NCBI RefSeq assembly: GCF_004919045.1
Contig: NZ_SWDW01000004.1
Span: 186,001-250,000 of the forward strand
DNA length: 64,000 bases
Reading direction: 5' to 3'
Source: Sinomonas albida
GTDB taxonomy: Bacteria; Actinomycetota; Actinomycetes; Actinomycetales; Micrococcaceae
The number at the start of each line of letters is the position of its first letter. Position 1 is the stretch's first letter. Below, piece after piece: positions 8,449 through 15,717 of this stretch. A model generated the notes under the pieces. It had not been told where the DNA came from and ran no database searches. It worked only from the letters and a program-made list of their open reading frames with translations. Position numbers and translations under genes: made by a program.

Positions 8449-8496
8449 CGATACGCTGCGCGGCGGCCTCGCTGTGAGACCGCCGCGCCCGTATCG
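8449..8496 (-). terminator. long hairpin downstream of the rhodanese gene
   Basis: An outer stem CGATACG/CGTATCG and an inner 9-bp stem GCGCGGCGG/CCGCCGCGC enclose a 13-nt loop between the rhodanese stop and the sufE start. It has no T-run, so it may terminate, attenuate, or stabilise the upstream mRNA. Confidence 0.6.
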
Positions 8497-8513
8497 GTGC
8501 CTGTGCCCGCTCC

Positions 8514-9428
8514 CTAGGAGAGCGGCCAAGTGCCTCGTTCTTCACCCTTAACAATCGGAACCCGCACCGCATTTCCCCACTCGGTCCACGAGCCGTCGTA
8601 GTTGCGCACGTTGTCGAAGCCGAGGAGGTACTTGAGCGCGAACCACGTGTGGCTCGAACGCTCGCCGATGCGGCAGTACGCCACGACCTCGTCGCCCGCG
8701 GTGAGGCCGGCCTCGCCGAGGTACAGCGCCTCGAGGTCGCCGCGCGATTTGTACGTTCCGTCCTCGGCGGCCGCGCGGGCCCAGGGGATGGACGCGGCCG
8801 TCGGGATGTGGCCGCCGCGCAGGGCGCCTTCCTCGGGGTAGGCCGGCATGTGCGTCCGCTTGCCGGTGTACTCCTCGGGCGAGCGGACATCGATGAGCGG
8901 CTTGCCGAGGTGCGCGAGGACGTCGTCCTTGAATGCGCGGATCGGCGCGTCGTGGCGCTCGACGACGGGGTAGTCGCCTTCGACGGGGTTCGGGACCTCC
9001 GTGCTGAGCTCGCGGCCTTCGGCGATCCACTTGTCGCGGCCGCCGTCGAGCAGGCGGACATCCTCGTGGCCGAACAGGGTGAACACCCACAGGGCGTAGG
9101 CGGCCCACCAGTTCGACTTGTCGCCGTAGATCACCACGGTCGTGTCGCGGGAGATGCCCTTCGAGGAGAGCAGCTTCGAGAACGCGGGGCCGTCCACGTA
9201 GTCGCGGGCGACTTCGTCGTTGAGGTCGGTGTGCCAGTCGATCTTGACGGAGCCCGGGATGTGGCCCGTCTCGTAGAGCAGGACGTCCTCGTCGGACTCC
9301 ACGACGGCGAGCTTGCCACCCTCGAGCGCGCCATCGGCGAGCTGGGCGGCGAGCCACTCGGTGGAGACGAGGCGCTCGGGGTGGGCGTAGGAGGCGAACT
9401 TCTCGTTCGTGTCGAGGGGGTAGCTCAC
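8514..9428 (-). CDS. sseA: sulfurtransferase (two-domain rhodanese)
   Basis: The 304-aa protein has tandem rhodanese domains, as in thiosulfate and 3-mercaptopyruvate sulfurtransferases. The first, inactive domain carries [20 protein letters not shown]; the second has the active-site loop [19 protein letters not shown] with the catalytic Cys and following Arg. The start taken is a GTG with an AAAGG Shine-Dalgarno 12 nt upstream; an in-frame start at 9512 adds 28 non-conserved residues. It is divergent from zapE. The symbol follows actinobacterial usage; thiosulfate versus mercaptopyruvate preference is not decided by the sequence. Confidence 0.88.
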   Translation of the reverse strand: MSYPLDTNEKFASYAHPERLVSTEWLAAQLADGALEGGKLAVVESDEDVLLYETGHIPGSVKIDWHTDLNDEVARDYVDGPAFSKLLSSKGISRDTTVVIYGDKSNWWAAYALWVFTLFGHEDVRLLDGGRDKWIAEGRELSTEVPNPVEGDYPVVERHDAPIRAFKDDVLAHLGKPLIDVRSPEEYTGKRTHMPAYPEEGALRGGHIPTAASIPWARAAAEDGTYKSRGDLEALYLGEAGLTAGDEVVAYCRIGERSSHTWFALKYLLGFDNVRNYDGSWTEWGNAVRVPIVKGEERGTWPLS

Positions 9429-9647
9429 GGCGGTTGCCTTTCGCTCGGGTGAGTCGGAGCCACGGCCAGTCACGACCGCGTGCTCCTGGGAAGCCTCTCC
9501 CAGCGTAGCCACGGTGCGCGTGCGGGGTGAGTGCCGCCGTCGTGCGTTGTCATGCTGCGAAACATGACGCGCGTGTCCGCGCTATCCTTGCCCTTGCCCC
9601 TCAAACCGATGTAGAGCCCTTGCTCGCCCATATAACGGACGGATTCC

Positions 9648-10691
9648 TTGGCGACTGTCGCACACCTGACCACCCGCACGCCGAAAGTGTCCGTGGACGA
9701 GATCCTGGCGGGCTTCCACCCGTCGCCGCGCTTCGGCGAGGTCTCCTTCGCGAGCTATCGTCCGGACCCGGCGCAGCCCTCGCAGGCGGCGGCGGTCAAG
9801 TCGCTCGAGGATTTCGGCGCGTCGGTGGACGGCGCGCGCGACGGCGGAGGCCTGTTCTCCAGGCTCTTCCGCGGCACCAAGGACAAGGGGCGGGCGGGCG
9901 TCTACCTCGACGGCGGCTTCGGCGTCGGGAAGACGCACCTGCTGGCGTCGCTGTGGCACTCGGTCCCGGGGCCCAAGGCCTTCGGCACCTTCGTCGAGTA
10001 CACGAACCTCGTGGGCGCCCTCTCGTTCCGCAAGACGGTCGAGGCGCTCAGCACCTACCGGCTTGTGTGCATCGACGAGTTCGAGCTCGACGATCCGGGC
10101 GACACCGTGCTCATGTCGCGCCTCATGCGCGAGCTCGCCGACGCGGGCGTCAAGCTCGCGGCCACGTCCAACACGCTCCCCGGCTCGCTCGGGGAGGGGC
10201 GCTTCGCCGCCGTCGACTTCCAGCGGGAGATCCAGGTGCTCGCGGACCAGTTCGACGTCGTGAGGATCGACGGCGACGACTACCGCCACCGCGGTCTGCC
10301 GGCGGCCCCGGCACCCCTCGAACCGCACGAGCTCGACGCGCGGATGAATGCAGAGTTCGACGGCGGGACGGTCGCCGTCGATGATTTCGGTGCCCTCCTG
10401 AACCACCTCTCGGGGGTCCACCCGAGTCGCTACCGCCAGCTCATCGACGGGATCGACGGCGTGGTGTGGAAGGACGTCCACACGATCGAGGAGCAGGCCG
10501 TGGCGCTGCGCTTCGTGGTCCTCGCGGACCGCCTCTACGACAAGGACGTGCCGATCCTCGCCTCCGGGGTTCCATTCGACCAGCTCTTCACTCCCGAGAT
10601 GATGGCGGGCGGGTACCTGAAGAAGTACTTCCGCGCCGTCTCCCGGCTCACGGCCCTGGCCCGCGAGGGCCAGGCGCACGAGCCCTCGTAG
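9648..10691 (+). CDS. zapE: cell division protein ZapE (AFG1-like ATPase)
   Basis: The 347-aa protein is an AFG1/ZapE-family P-loop ATPase. Walker A is GGFGVGKTHLLA near residues 89-100 and Walker B is VCIDEFELDDPGD near residue 140; a sensor-like KLAATSNTLP follows. In Proteobacteria ZapE binds the Z-ring; in actinobacteria the role is unproven. The start is a TTG directly read as MATVAHL, with no strong Shine-Dalgarno. It is transcribed divergently from the rhodanese and followed by 11-bp repeats and a hairpin. Confidence 0.88.
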   Translation: MATVAHLTTRTPKVSVDEILAGFHPSPRFGEVSFASYRPDPAQPSQAAAVKSLEDFGASVDGARDGGGLFSRLFRGTKDKGRAGVYLDGGFGVGKTHLLASLWHSVPGPKAFGTFVEYTNLVGALSFRKTVEALSTYRLVCIDEFELDDPGDTVLMSRLMRELADAGVKLAATSNTLPGSLGEGRFAAVDFQREIQVLADQFDVVRIDGDDYRHRGLPAAPAPLEPHELDARMNAEFDGGTVAVDDFGALLNHLSGVHPSRYRQLIDGIDGVVWKDVHTIEEQAVALRFVVLADRLYDKDVPILASGVPFDQLFTPEMMAGGYLKKYFRAVSRLTALAREGQAHEPS

Positions 10692-10700
10692 GCCGCTCGC

Positions 10701-10733
10701 AGACGACTCGGAGACGACTCGGAGACGACCCGG
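10701..10733. repeat. three 11-bp tandem repeats after zapE
   Basis: AGACGACTCGG occurs twice in tandem (10701, 10712) and once as AGACGACCCGG (10723), then a partial unit. It starts 9 nt after the zapE stop. The 11-bp period is the same as that of the unrelated triplet behind msrB. Confidence 0.85.
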
Positions 10734-10743
10734 AGACGCAGAA

Positions 10744-10775
10744 ATGCCGGTCCCGCCTCTCAGCGGTACCGGCAT
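10744..10775. terminator. hairpin between convergent zapE and the small minus-strand gene
   Basis: ATGCCGGT/ACCGGCAT forms an 8-bp stem with a 16-nt loop between two convergent genes. It could stop transcription from both sides, although no clear T-run follows. Confidence 0.55.
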
Positions 10776-10820
10776 CCCTGTGACGTATCTTGGTCGGTCC
10801 GGCCTGCGCCGGCTGAGTCC

Positions 10821-10919
10821 CTAGGACTGGCCCCCGATAGATCGGGACGATGACTCGATTCGCTCGAATCTCATAACGCAGTTACCGGCCCTGCCCGCGA
10901 TTGCGTCGACTGAAGACAC
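10821..10919 (-). CDS. 32-aa small protein with strong translation and promoter signals
   Basis: The GTG start has a perfect AGGAGG 5 nt upstream, within AAAGGAGGTGGCC. Upstream again is a near-consensus promoter (TTGGAT, 17 bp, TACTAT). The product begins MSSVDAIAGRAGNCVMRFER and ends IESSSRSIGGQS: one Cys, a basic centre, a Ser-rich tail, no signal or membrane segment. I recognise no family. No gene follows on this strand before the convergent zapE end, so it is unlikely to be a leader peptide for a downstream operon. The gene is inferred from its signals rather than from homology; an alternative is that the transcript acts as a regulatory RNA. Confidence 0.55.
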   Translation of the reverse strand: MSSVDAIAGRAGNCVMRFERIESSSRSIGGQS

Positions 10920-10965
10920 GGCCACCTCCTTTCGCTCAGGGAGCCACAGCGCTCCACCACGAACG

Positions 10966-10994
10966 ATAGTAGCCACGTGTCGGGCCCAATCCAA
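10966..10994 (-). promoter_or_regulatory. sigma-70-type promoter of the 32-aa gene
   Basis: On the minus strand TTGGAT (10994-10989) is separated by exactly 17 bp from TACTAT (10971-10966). Transcription would begin around 10960, giving a leader of about 40 nt that contains the AGGAGG. One arm of the CACGTGGCTAC inverted repeat overlaps the spacer and -10 box. Confidence 0.65.
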
Positions 10995-11059
10995 CACCCT
11001 CCCCAGAGTTGGGGGCGTTTTCCCGGGGAAGGAGTTGGGGGCGGCCCGCACGTGGCTAC
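10969..11059. repeat. 11-bp inverted repeat flanking a G-rich segment
   Basis: GTAGCCACGTG (10969-10979) and CACGTGGCTAC (11049-11059) are perfect inverted copies 69 bp apart. Between them GAGTTGGGGGCG occurs twice (11006-11017 and 11032-11043) with a 26-bp period. The stretch from 10920 to 11159 has no other gene that I can support; this repeat set and the small-gene promoter are what it contains. The arms could be regulator sites. Confidence 0.7.
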
Positions 11060-11159
11060 CGGGGGGAGAGAGCAGCGGGAGACGCGGATATGACGCGGGT
11101 TCCTTCCTCGGGCACGTAAACTCCAAGTGAACGACCCGCCGTTCTGGTGCCAGGGACGC

Positions 11160-11765
11160 TTATAGCCATTCGTGTTCACGCGCGCGCCGTGCCGCATCAT
11201 GCCGAGTTGGCGAGTGCATCTTCTGCATGGCGTGTGACAGGTAGTTCCGCACAGTTCCTTCGGCGAGGTGGAGCCTCTCGGCGATGTCGGCGACCGAATA
11301 GCCGTGGCTGGTCTCCCTGAGCACGTCGAGTTCGCGTGCGGTCAGTGGGCAGTCGTCGACGACGGCGAGGGCTGAGAATTCCGGGTCGATCCACCGTCGG
11401 CCGCGGCTGAGGGCACGGATCACGGCCGTGAGCTGGACGGGTTCGGCGGCTTTGCTCAGGATGCCCCGTACCCCGACGGAGAGGGCGCGGTGGAGACTCC
11501 TGGGGCGTGCATGGCGTGTCAGCAGAAGCACGATCTGGGTGGGATTGCACTCCAGGACAGCCTTGGCTACGTCAATGCCGTTCATTTCGTGCATCTCGGC
11601 AGCGACGACGAACACATCGGGGCGAATTTCGAGCACGAGTTCAACGGACTCCTCGCCCGTTGCGGCTTCGCCGATCACCACGATGTCTTCTTCGAGGGCG
11701 AGAACCGTCGCGAGTGAGCGCCGGAGGAGCCCTTCGTCATCGGCCAATACGACACTCGTTTGCAT
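11160..11765 (-). CDS. LuxR/NarL-type response regulator lacking the phosphoacceptor Asp
   Basis: The 201-aa protein has an N-terminal receiver domain (residues 4-120) and a C-terminal LuxR helix-turn-helix (about 139-196: LTARELDVLRETSHGYSVAD, then IAERLHLAEGTVRNYLSHAM). The acidic pair (ADDEG) and the conserved Lys (GILSKAAEP) are present, but the phosphorylation position reads PDVFVVAAEMHEMNG. Against the usual PD-x4-D-xxMPxMxG, Asp is Ala55 and Pro is His59. It is thus an atypical regulator probably not controlled by phosphorylation. No histidine kinase gene is adjacent. The start is ATG 11765; a second in-frame ATG at 11780 lies across a G9 tract. It is divergent from the peptide/ABC transporter genes, which it may control. 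Confidence 0.88.
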   Translation of the reverse strand: MQTSVVLADDEGLLRRSLATVLALEEDIVVIGEAATGEESVELVLEIRPDVFVVAAEMHEMNGIDVAKAVLECNPTQIVLLLTRHARPRSLHRALSVGVRGILSKAAEPVQLTAVIRALSRGRRWIDPEFSALAVVDDCPLTARELDVLRETSHGYSVADIAERLHLAEGTVRNYLSHAMQKMHSPTRHDAARRAREHEWL

Positions 11766-12089
11766 CCATCCCCCCCCCATAAGCCTGACCTGCGGTCGCC
11801 CCTGATGGATCCCGAGGTGCGGTCGGAACCATGATCGGAGAGGCAGGTTTGACACATTACCCGACCGTGAGTCACTGAATTTCGGACGGTGGAGGCACAC
11901 ATCAGTACCCGCCCTCCCAGCGTCTCAACACTCCGCGCCAGGCTGGAGGGAGGGCCGAACCAGTGATGGATGTCATGCATGACTCGTGACAGAGGGACAC
12001 TGCAGCCGCCTCCGCTGAACGTGCATGCTGGTTGTGCGAGCGGCCAGCACCAATGCGTAAATCAATCACTAACATCTTTGGGGGGAATA
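11766..12089. promoter_or_regulatory. divergent control region between the response regulator and the peptide/transporter genes
   Basis: This 324-bp stretch carries no gene that I can support. It holds the poly-C tract, TTGACA at 11849-11854 without a good -10, a perfect 12-bp palindrome GTCATGCATGAC at 11972-11983, and TAACAT at 12070-12075 in front of the 28-codon ORF. Its base composition is less GC-rich than the flanks. It probably contains both promoters and operator sites for the regulator. Confidence 0.5.
11770..11778. repeat. homopolymer tract of nine C (nine G on the coding strand)
   Basis: On the minus strand the run reads ATGGGGGGGGGATGGATG, joining two possible start codons of the response regulator. 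The last ATG is the likely start, so the G-run acts as or overlaps the Shine-Dalgarno; if the first ATG is used, the run is in the reading frame and length changes would shift it. Confidence 0.8.
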
Positions 12090-12176
12090 ATGAATGGTTT
12101 GAAGAATGAGCGTCGGCTCGGCGCTCTTATGACGGTTGCGATTGCGGCATCTCTCCTGTCATGGGGCCTGCTTTAG
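12090..12176 (+). CDS. 28-aa hydrophobic peptide upstream of the bacteriocin-type transporter genes
   Basis: The ATG follows a GGGGGG Shine-Dalgarno-like run. The peptide starts MNGLKNERRLGALMTV and continues with a hydrophobic stretch AIAASLLSWGLL to the stop: a basic N-terminus plus one membrane-spanning or signal-like helix, with no mature part. It sits where lactococcin-972 systems carry the bacteriocin precursor. It may be a true membrane-active peptide, a signal peptide of a decayed precursor, or the front half of a frameshifted one (see the 17-codon ORF). No homolog is recognised. Confidence 0.5.
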   Translation: MNGLKNERRLGALMTVAIAASLLSWGLL

Positions 12177-12183
12177 CGGAACA

Positions 12184-12237
12184 ATGCCTAAATTTACAGT
12201 CTTAGGAGGCGTCATCGAGGCCGAGGATTTCGTTTGA
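12184..12237 (+). CDS. 17-codon ORF overlapping the membrane protein start
   Basis: ATG 12184 begins 7 nt after the 28-codon ORF and encodes MPKFTVLGGVIEAEDFV. Its TGA stop overlaps the TTG start of the 699-aa membrane protein (TTGA), the classic arrangement for translational coupling. The frame is +1 relative to the 28-codon ORF and stays open back into it (HGACFSGT before the Met), so a single-base shift would join both into a peptide of about 50 aa with a signal sequence. It may therefore be a coupling ORF or the tail of a broken precursor. Confidence 0.35.
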   Translation: MPKFTVLGGVIEAEDFV

Positions 12238-14333
12238 TAGCTCAGGCGCGTCATGTCCACCTCCTCGTATGGATCGGCAGTCTTTGTGTGGGTGTACTGC
12301 TGTTTCTCGTCGCGGTGCTGGGCTATCAGGCCATCGATCGGCAGCTTCCCCCGGGCACCCGTGCCGTGGTGCAGATCCAGCAGGTTTCCACGAGCGAAGC
12401 CGCCGCGGTGACGACGCTTGAGGCCGTCGCCGTCGATGCCAAGGTAAACCTGCTGAGAATCGGAGCAAATCCTGCTGGGCCCGGTGCCCCTCCGTGGTAT
12501 TTCGCCTTTGTTGGGGACAGGGCGCTTTTTGAGGCCACGATGCCAAACGGTGCCTACCCAGCGTTCACTCCGACTGCCGCCCCCGAAGTCTTTCCCGGTG
12601 CCACCCTCGCCGAGCGCGATCAGCCAGTCCGCGGTGCGTACGCGGTCCAGGGCGAATTCGGCAATCCGCTGACCCTCCGGGCCATGCTGGCGGACGGTGG
12701 TCTGGGTGCTGAAGTCACCCAGGTCAGGCCGATCGACAACTATGCAGCGGGATTATTCGCTTCTTTCTCCTGGCTTTCTCTCGTGGCCGCGGTGCTCTCT
12801 TTGGCGCTCGCGATCGTCTACTGGATTGCATTCAGCAGAAAGTCGACGGCGCTACAGGAGTTCCATGGATATTCGGCCTGGCGCATAGTCGCAGGCCAGA
12901 CGCTCGGTGTGATGACGGCTTACGGCTGCTCGATGGTCGTTGTTGTCGTAGTCGGAACGGTCGCCCTGAGCCTTTACAACGGTCTGAGTCAGTTCCCATC
13001 GTTTATCTGGTGGGTTGTAGTGCCGATGGTCGTGGTGGGCGTGGCCAGCCTATTGGTCCAACTGTTCGCATCCTTCGCTGCATTGCGGCTGTCGAAACAC
13101 GCCGCGGTCAAGGGCGCCCGCCCGATGCTGCTCCTCGGTGCCGCCGCAGGCCTGACTCAGATGCTCATGCTGGGACTTGTCTACGTGACGGTCGCCCAGG
13201 CGGGCGCTGGAATTGCGAAGATCGTCTCTGACTCGCGCAGTTTCGCTGATTGGGAGGGCGCACGGTCGAGCGTGACGGTCCAGATCAATCCCCACGCCTT
13301 CGAAGATCCGCAGGCTCGGCAGGTAGAACCGGCCGTGATGTCAGCCTACGAACGCTTCCGCCAGCTATTTTCCGAGCTGGACCGTGAGGGCAGCGCCGTG
13401 CTGAGTTTCCACCAGACGAACCAGCAGACTGATGCGCCGGGCGCCGACCTCGCCAGCTTCGGCCCGCTCGGCGGCAATTCACTCGTCGTGAACAATAACT
13501 ATCTAGATCGCCACGCGGTGGTCGGTGCCGGCGGGTTACGTTACCGCGGTATGGAACCGGCGGAAGGCCGGATTCATTTGCTCATTCCGGAGGCCCGCCG
13601 GGCCCAGAGCGCCGAGCTCGTAGACGCTTGGGCGCAAAGTTCATTTGTCTCGAGAGAGCCATGGAACACCAGTGCGCGGACCGAGCCCTATGACGTGGCC
13701 GTCCATTACACGCGCGACGGACAGGAGATCTTCAACTACGGCGACACCTGGAGAATGGAGCGTTGGAGTCAACACGATCCGGTGATCGCGGTGGTCTCGC
13801 CCGAGACGGGCTACTTCAGCGGGTACAACCTACTTGGAGCGGCGGCCAATAGCGGCAACGTGGTCTTCAGCGATTCAGCGAGATTCCGGGCATTGGTGAA
13901 CGAGGCAGGGCTCGCGCCTCGTTTCGCTTCGATCAGCAACCCGGCTACTCATGCCGCGCAGCAATTGCGAGATCGGGAGACCAAGCTGATCGTCGCGGTG
14001 GGCAATGCGACGGTCGGCGGAGCCGTGCTTGTCGCGGCTATCGCCGTGCTCGCGGCCATCTACACTAGCGCGTTCCGCCGCGAATCATTTGTTCGGCGCA
14101 CCCATGGGTGGGGCTCGGTGCGCATTCATGGGAAGGTGGTCAGCGCCGTGGGCATGATCAGCGCCGTCACGGTGGCCGTGACCGGTGCCATGCTCGGGCC
14201 CGCGGGTTACATGCGACCGTGGTGGGCGGTTGTCTTGGCCGCGGGGCTTACGGCGACATTCATCCTTACCTTTGCCATCGCGATCATCTTCCTCGACCGC
14301 CGAGCGCGAGCCGAGCTGATCAAATGCCCCTAA
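12234..14333 (+). CDS. polytopic membrane protein resembling bacteriocin-associated immunity/permease (lactococcin 972 type)
   Basis: The 699-aa protein has an N-terminal membrane helix (9-30), an extracytoplasmic domain of about 140 residues, four helices (173-200, 222-247, 257-282, 298-320), a second extracytoplasmic domain (about 330-580) and three C-terminal helices. This matches the large 'bacteriocin-associated integral membrane protein' partner of lactococcin-972-type ABC ATPases, and more loosely FtsX/MacB permeases. The TTG start overlaps the stop of the 17-codon ORF; no other in-frame start precedes the first helix. The ABC ATPase gene follows after 62 nt. Base composition is visibly less GC-rich than neighbouring core genes, suggesting acquisition. 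Confidence 0.75.
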   Translation: MIAQARHVHLLVWIGSLCVGVLLFLVAVLGYQAIDRQLPPGTRAVVQIQQVSTSEAAAVTTLEAVAVDAKVNLLRIGANPAGPGAPPWYFAFVGDRALFEATMPNGAYPAFTPTAAPEVFPGATLAERDQPVRGAYAVQGEFGNPLTLRAMLADGGLGAEVTQVRPIDNYAAGLFASFSWLSLVAAVLSLALAIVYWIAFSRKSTALQEFHGYSAWRIVAGQTLGVMTAYGCSMVVVVVVGTVALSLYNGLSQFPSFIWWVVVPMVVVGVASLLVQLFASFAALRLSKHAAVKGARPMLLLGAAAGLTQMLMLGLVYVTVAQAGAGIAKIVSDSRSFADWEGARSSVTVQINPHAFEDPQARQVEPAVMSAYERFRQLFSELDREGSAVLSFHQTNQQTDAPGADLASFGPLGGNSLVVNNNYLDRHAVVGAGGLRYRGMEPAEGRIHLLIPEARRAQSAELVDAWAQSSFVSREPWNTSARTEPYDVAVHYTRDGQEIFNYGDTWRMERWSQHDPVIAVVSPETGYFSGYNLLGAAANSGNVVFSDSARFRALVNEAGLAPRFASISNPATHAAQQLRDRETKLIVAVGNATVGGAVLVAAIAVLAAIYTSAFRRESFVRRTHGWGSVRIHGKVVSAVGMISAVTVAVTGAMLGPAGYMRPWWAVVLAAGLTATFILTFAIAIIFLDRRARAELIKCP

Positions 14334-14395
14334 TCGGTTCGAGCCCTGTGCCGTCGAATTCGGCCGACTGTCGATTGAACGTAAGGACCCTTTTC

Positions 14396-15103
14396 ATGAG
14401 CTCAGATTCGACGGACCTTCTTCCCGTGCGCGTTGACGGGCTTGAAAAGGGTTTTGGCCGCCGTCGTCTCTGGAGCGGGGTGAGCTTCCAGATCGGTGCG
14501 GGCCAGATGCTCTCCCTCGCCGGAGCGAGTGGCTCGGGGAAGACCACCCTGCTCAACTGCGTAGGTTTGCTCGAATCCTCCGACAAGGGGGTGATCCGGT
14601 TCGGTAACGTCGATGGCACGCGTCCGGGTCGGGGTCTGCGCCGCCGCCTGTACCAGGACGCGATCGGTTTTCTCTTCCAGAACTCGGGCCTCGTGGAATC
14701 CTGGACGGTGCGGGAGAACGTTCAGATCGCACTTGGTCACCGGCGAATGGGCTCGGCTTTGAAGCGTGCGGCGATCCAGGGCGTCCTCGATCGGATGGGA
14801 GTTGGAGGCTTCCAGGACGATCCGGTGCACACCCTCAGCGGGGGCGAGCAGCAGCGTGTGGGCCTAGCCAGACTCCTGCTCAAGAAGCCTCGTGTTGTAC
14901 TGGCTGACGAGCCGACGGCTTCCCTCGATGCCGAGAACGCGATGTCCGTGATCGAGGCACTGCAACAGCTGGCGCTCGACGGCGCCGCGGTGATGGTGTC
15001 CACCCATGATGATCGAGTTCTGGGGGCGAGCGACGGGATCCTCCGGCTACACCAGGGAAGTCGTGAACGAGGCGCGCTCGCTGAAGTGAGCTGGCTCGGC
15101 TAA
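14396..15103 (+). CDS. ABC transporter ATP-binding protein (peptide/bacteriocin export type)
   Basis: The 235-aa ATPase has Walker A GASGSGKTT (43-51), Q-loop Gln 95 in FLFQNSGLVES, the LSGGE signature (147-151), Walker B VVLADEPTASLD and the switch His in VSTHDD. It is close to the MacB/LolD and lactococcin-972 export ATPases and should power the upstream 699-aa permease. The ATG start is supported by AAGGA 9 nt upstream; the open frame extends further 5' but overlaps the permease. It ends 12 bp before the convergent tRNA-Val gene. Whether the complex exports, senses or expels a peptide is undecided. Confidence 0.9.
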   Translation: MSSDSTDLLPVRVDGLEKGFGRRRLWSGVSFQIGAGQMLSLAGASGSGKTTLLNCVGLLESSDKGVIRFGNVDGTRPGRGLRRRLYQDAIGFLFQNSGLVESWTVRENVQIALGHRRMGSALKRAAIQGVLDRMGVGGFQDDPVHTLSGGEQQRVGLARLLLKKPRVVLADEPTASLDAENAMSVIEALQQLALDGAAVMVSTHDDRVLGASDGILRLHQGSRERGALAEVSWLG

Positions 15104-15115
15104 TCGGCCTTCCGG

Positions 15116-15187
15116 TGGGCGATACTGGGATCGAACCAGTGACCTCTTCCGTGTCAGGGAAGCGCGCTACCGCTGCGCCAATCGCCC
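15116..15187 (-). tRNA. tRNA-Val(GAC), copy 1
   Basis: Read on the minus strand the 72-nt gene starts GGGCGATTGGCGCAGCGGTA, has anticodon stem CTTCC/GGAAG with loop CTGACAC (anticodon GAC), T-loop GGTTCGATCC, and pairs its acceptor ends GGGCGAT/ATCGCCC. The 3' CCA is not encoded. It is the last gene of a five-tRNA minus-strand group. Confidence 0.95.
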
Positions 15188-15244
15188 AATGCGCCTTCGA
15201 CTCATCGACAACTTCCGATTGCGAAGTCCCGTTAAGAAGAAGAG

Positions 15245-15317
<73 letters not shown>

Positions 15318-15341
15318 AGGGGAGGCCGTGAAGCCTCTCCG

Positions 15342-15413
15342 TGGGCGATACTGGGATCGAACCAGTGACCTCTTCCGTGTCAGGGAAGCGCGCTACCGCT
15401 GCGCCAATCGCCC
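15342..15413 (-). tRNA. tRNA-Val(GAC), copy 2
   Basis: The body is identical to the tRNA-Val at 15116-15187, with loop CTGACAC and anticodon GAC. It lies between tRNA-Gly copy 1 and tRNA-Cys on the same transcript. Confidence 0.95.
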
Positions 15414-15451
15414 AGAGTCCCGGTCGGATCCGGGAATCAGGATGTTCACCG

Positions 15452-15522
15452 AGGTGGGGACGGGATTCGAACCCGCGTATACGGCTTTGCAGGCCGCTGC
15501 CTCGCCTCTCGGCCACCCCACC
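15452..15522 (-). tRNA. tRNA-Cys(GCA)
   Basis: The 71-nt cloverleaf has acceptor GGTGGGG/CCCCACC, anticodon loop CTGCAAA (GCA) and T-arm CGGGTTCGAATCCCG. It is the second gene of the minus-strand tRNA transcript. Confidence 0.95.
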
Positions 15523-15562
15523 GTGTTGGCATCCGCATGGATGCTTCCGACAGTGTCCTGCG

Positions 15563-15635
<73 letters not shown>

Positions 15636-15717
15636 AGGGTTGTTGTTTGGCCTCATTCCGCCCCGCAACCCATCGGGCCGCGTTCGGGCTCGAGGCCGCG
15701 CTTCAACGAGTAAAAAC

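Noticed and set aside
10871-11200. Minus-strand frames of about 100 codons between zapE and the response regulator
   Set aside because: No Shine-Dalgarno at their starts and no recognisable protein pattern; only the 32-codon ORF with AGGAGG was kept.
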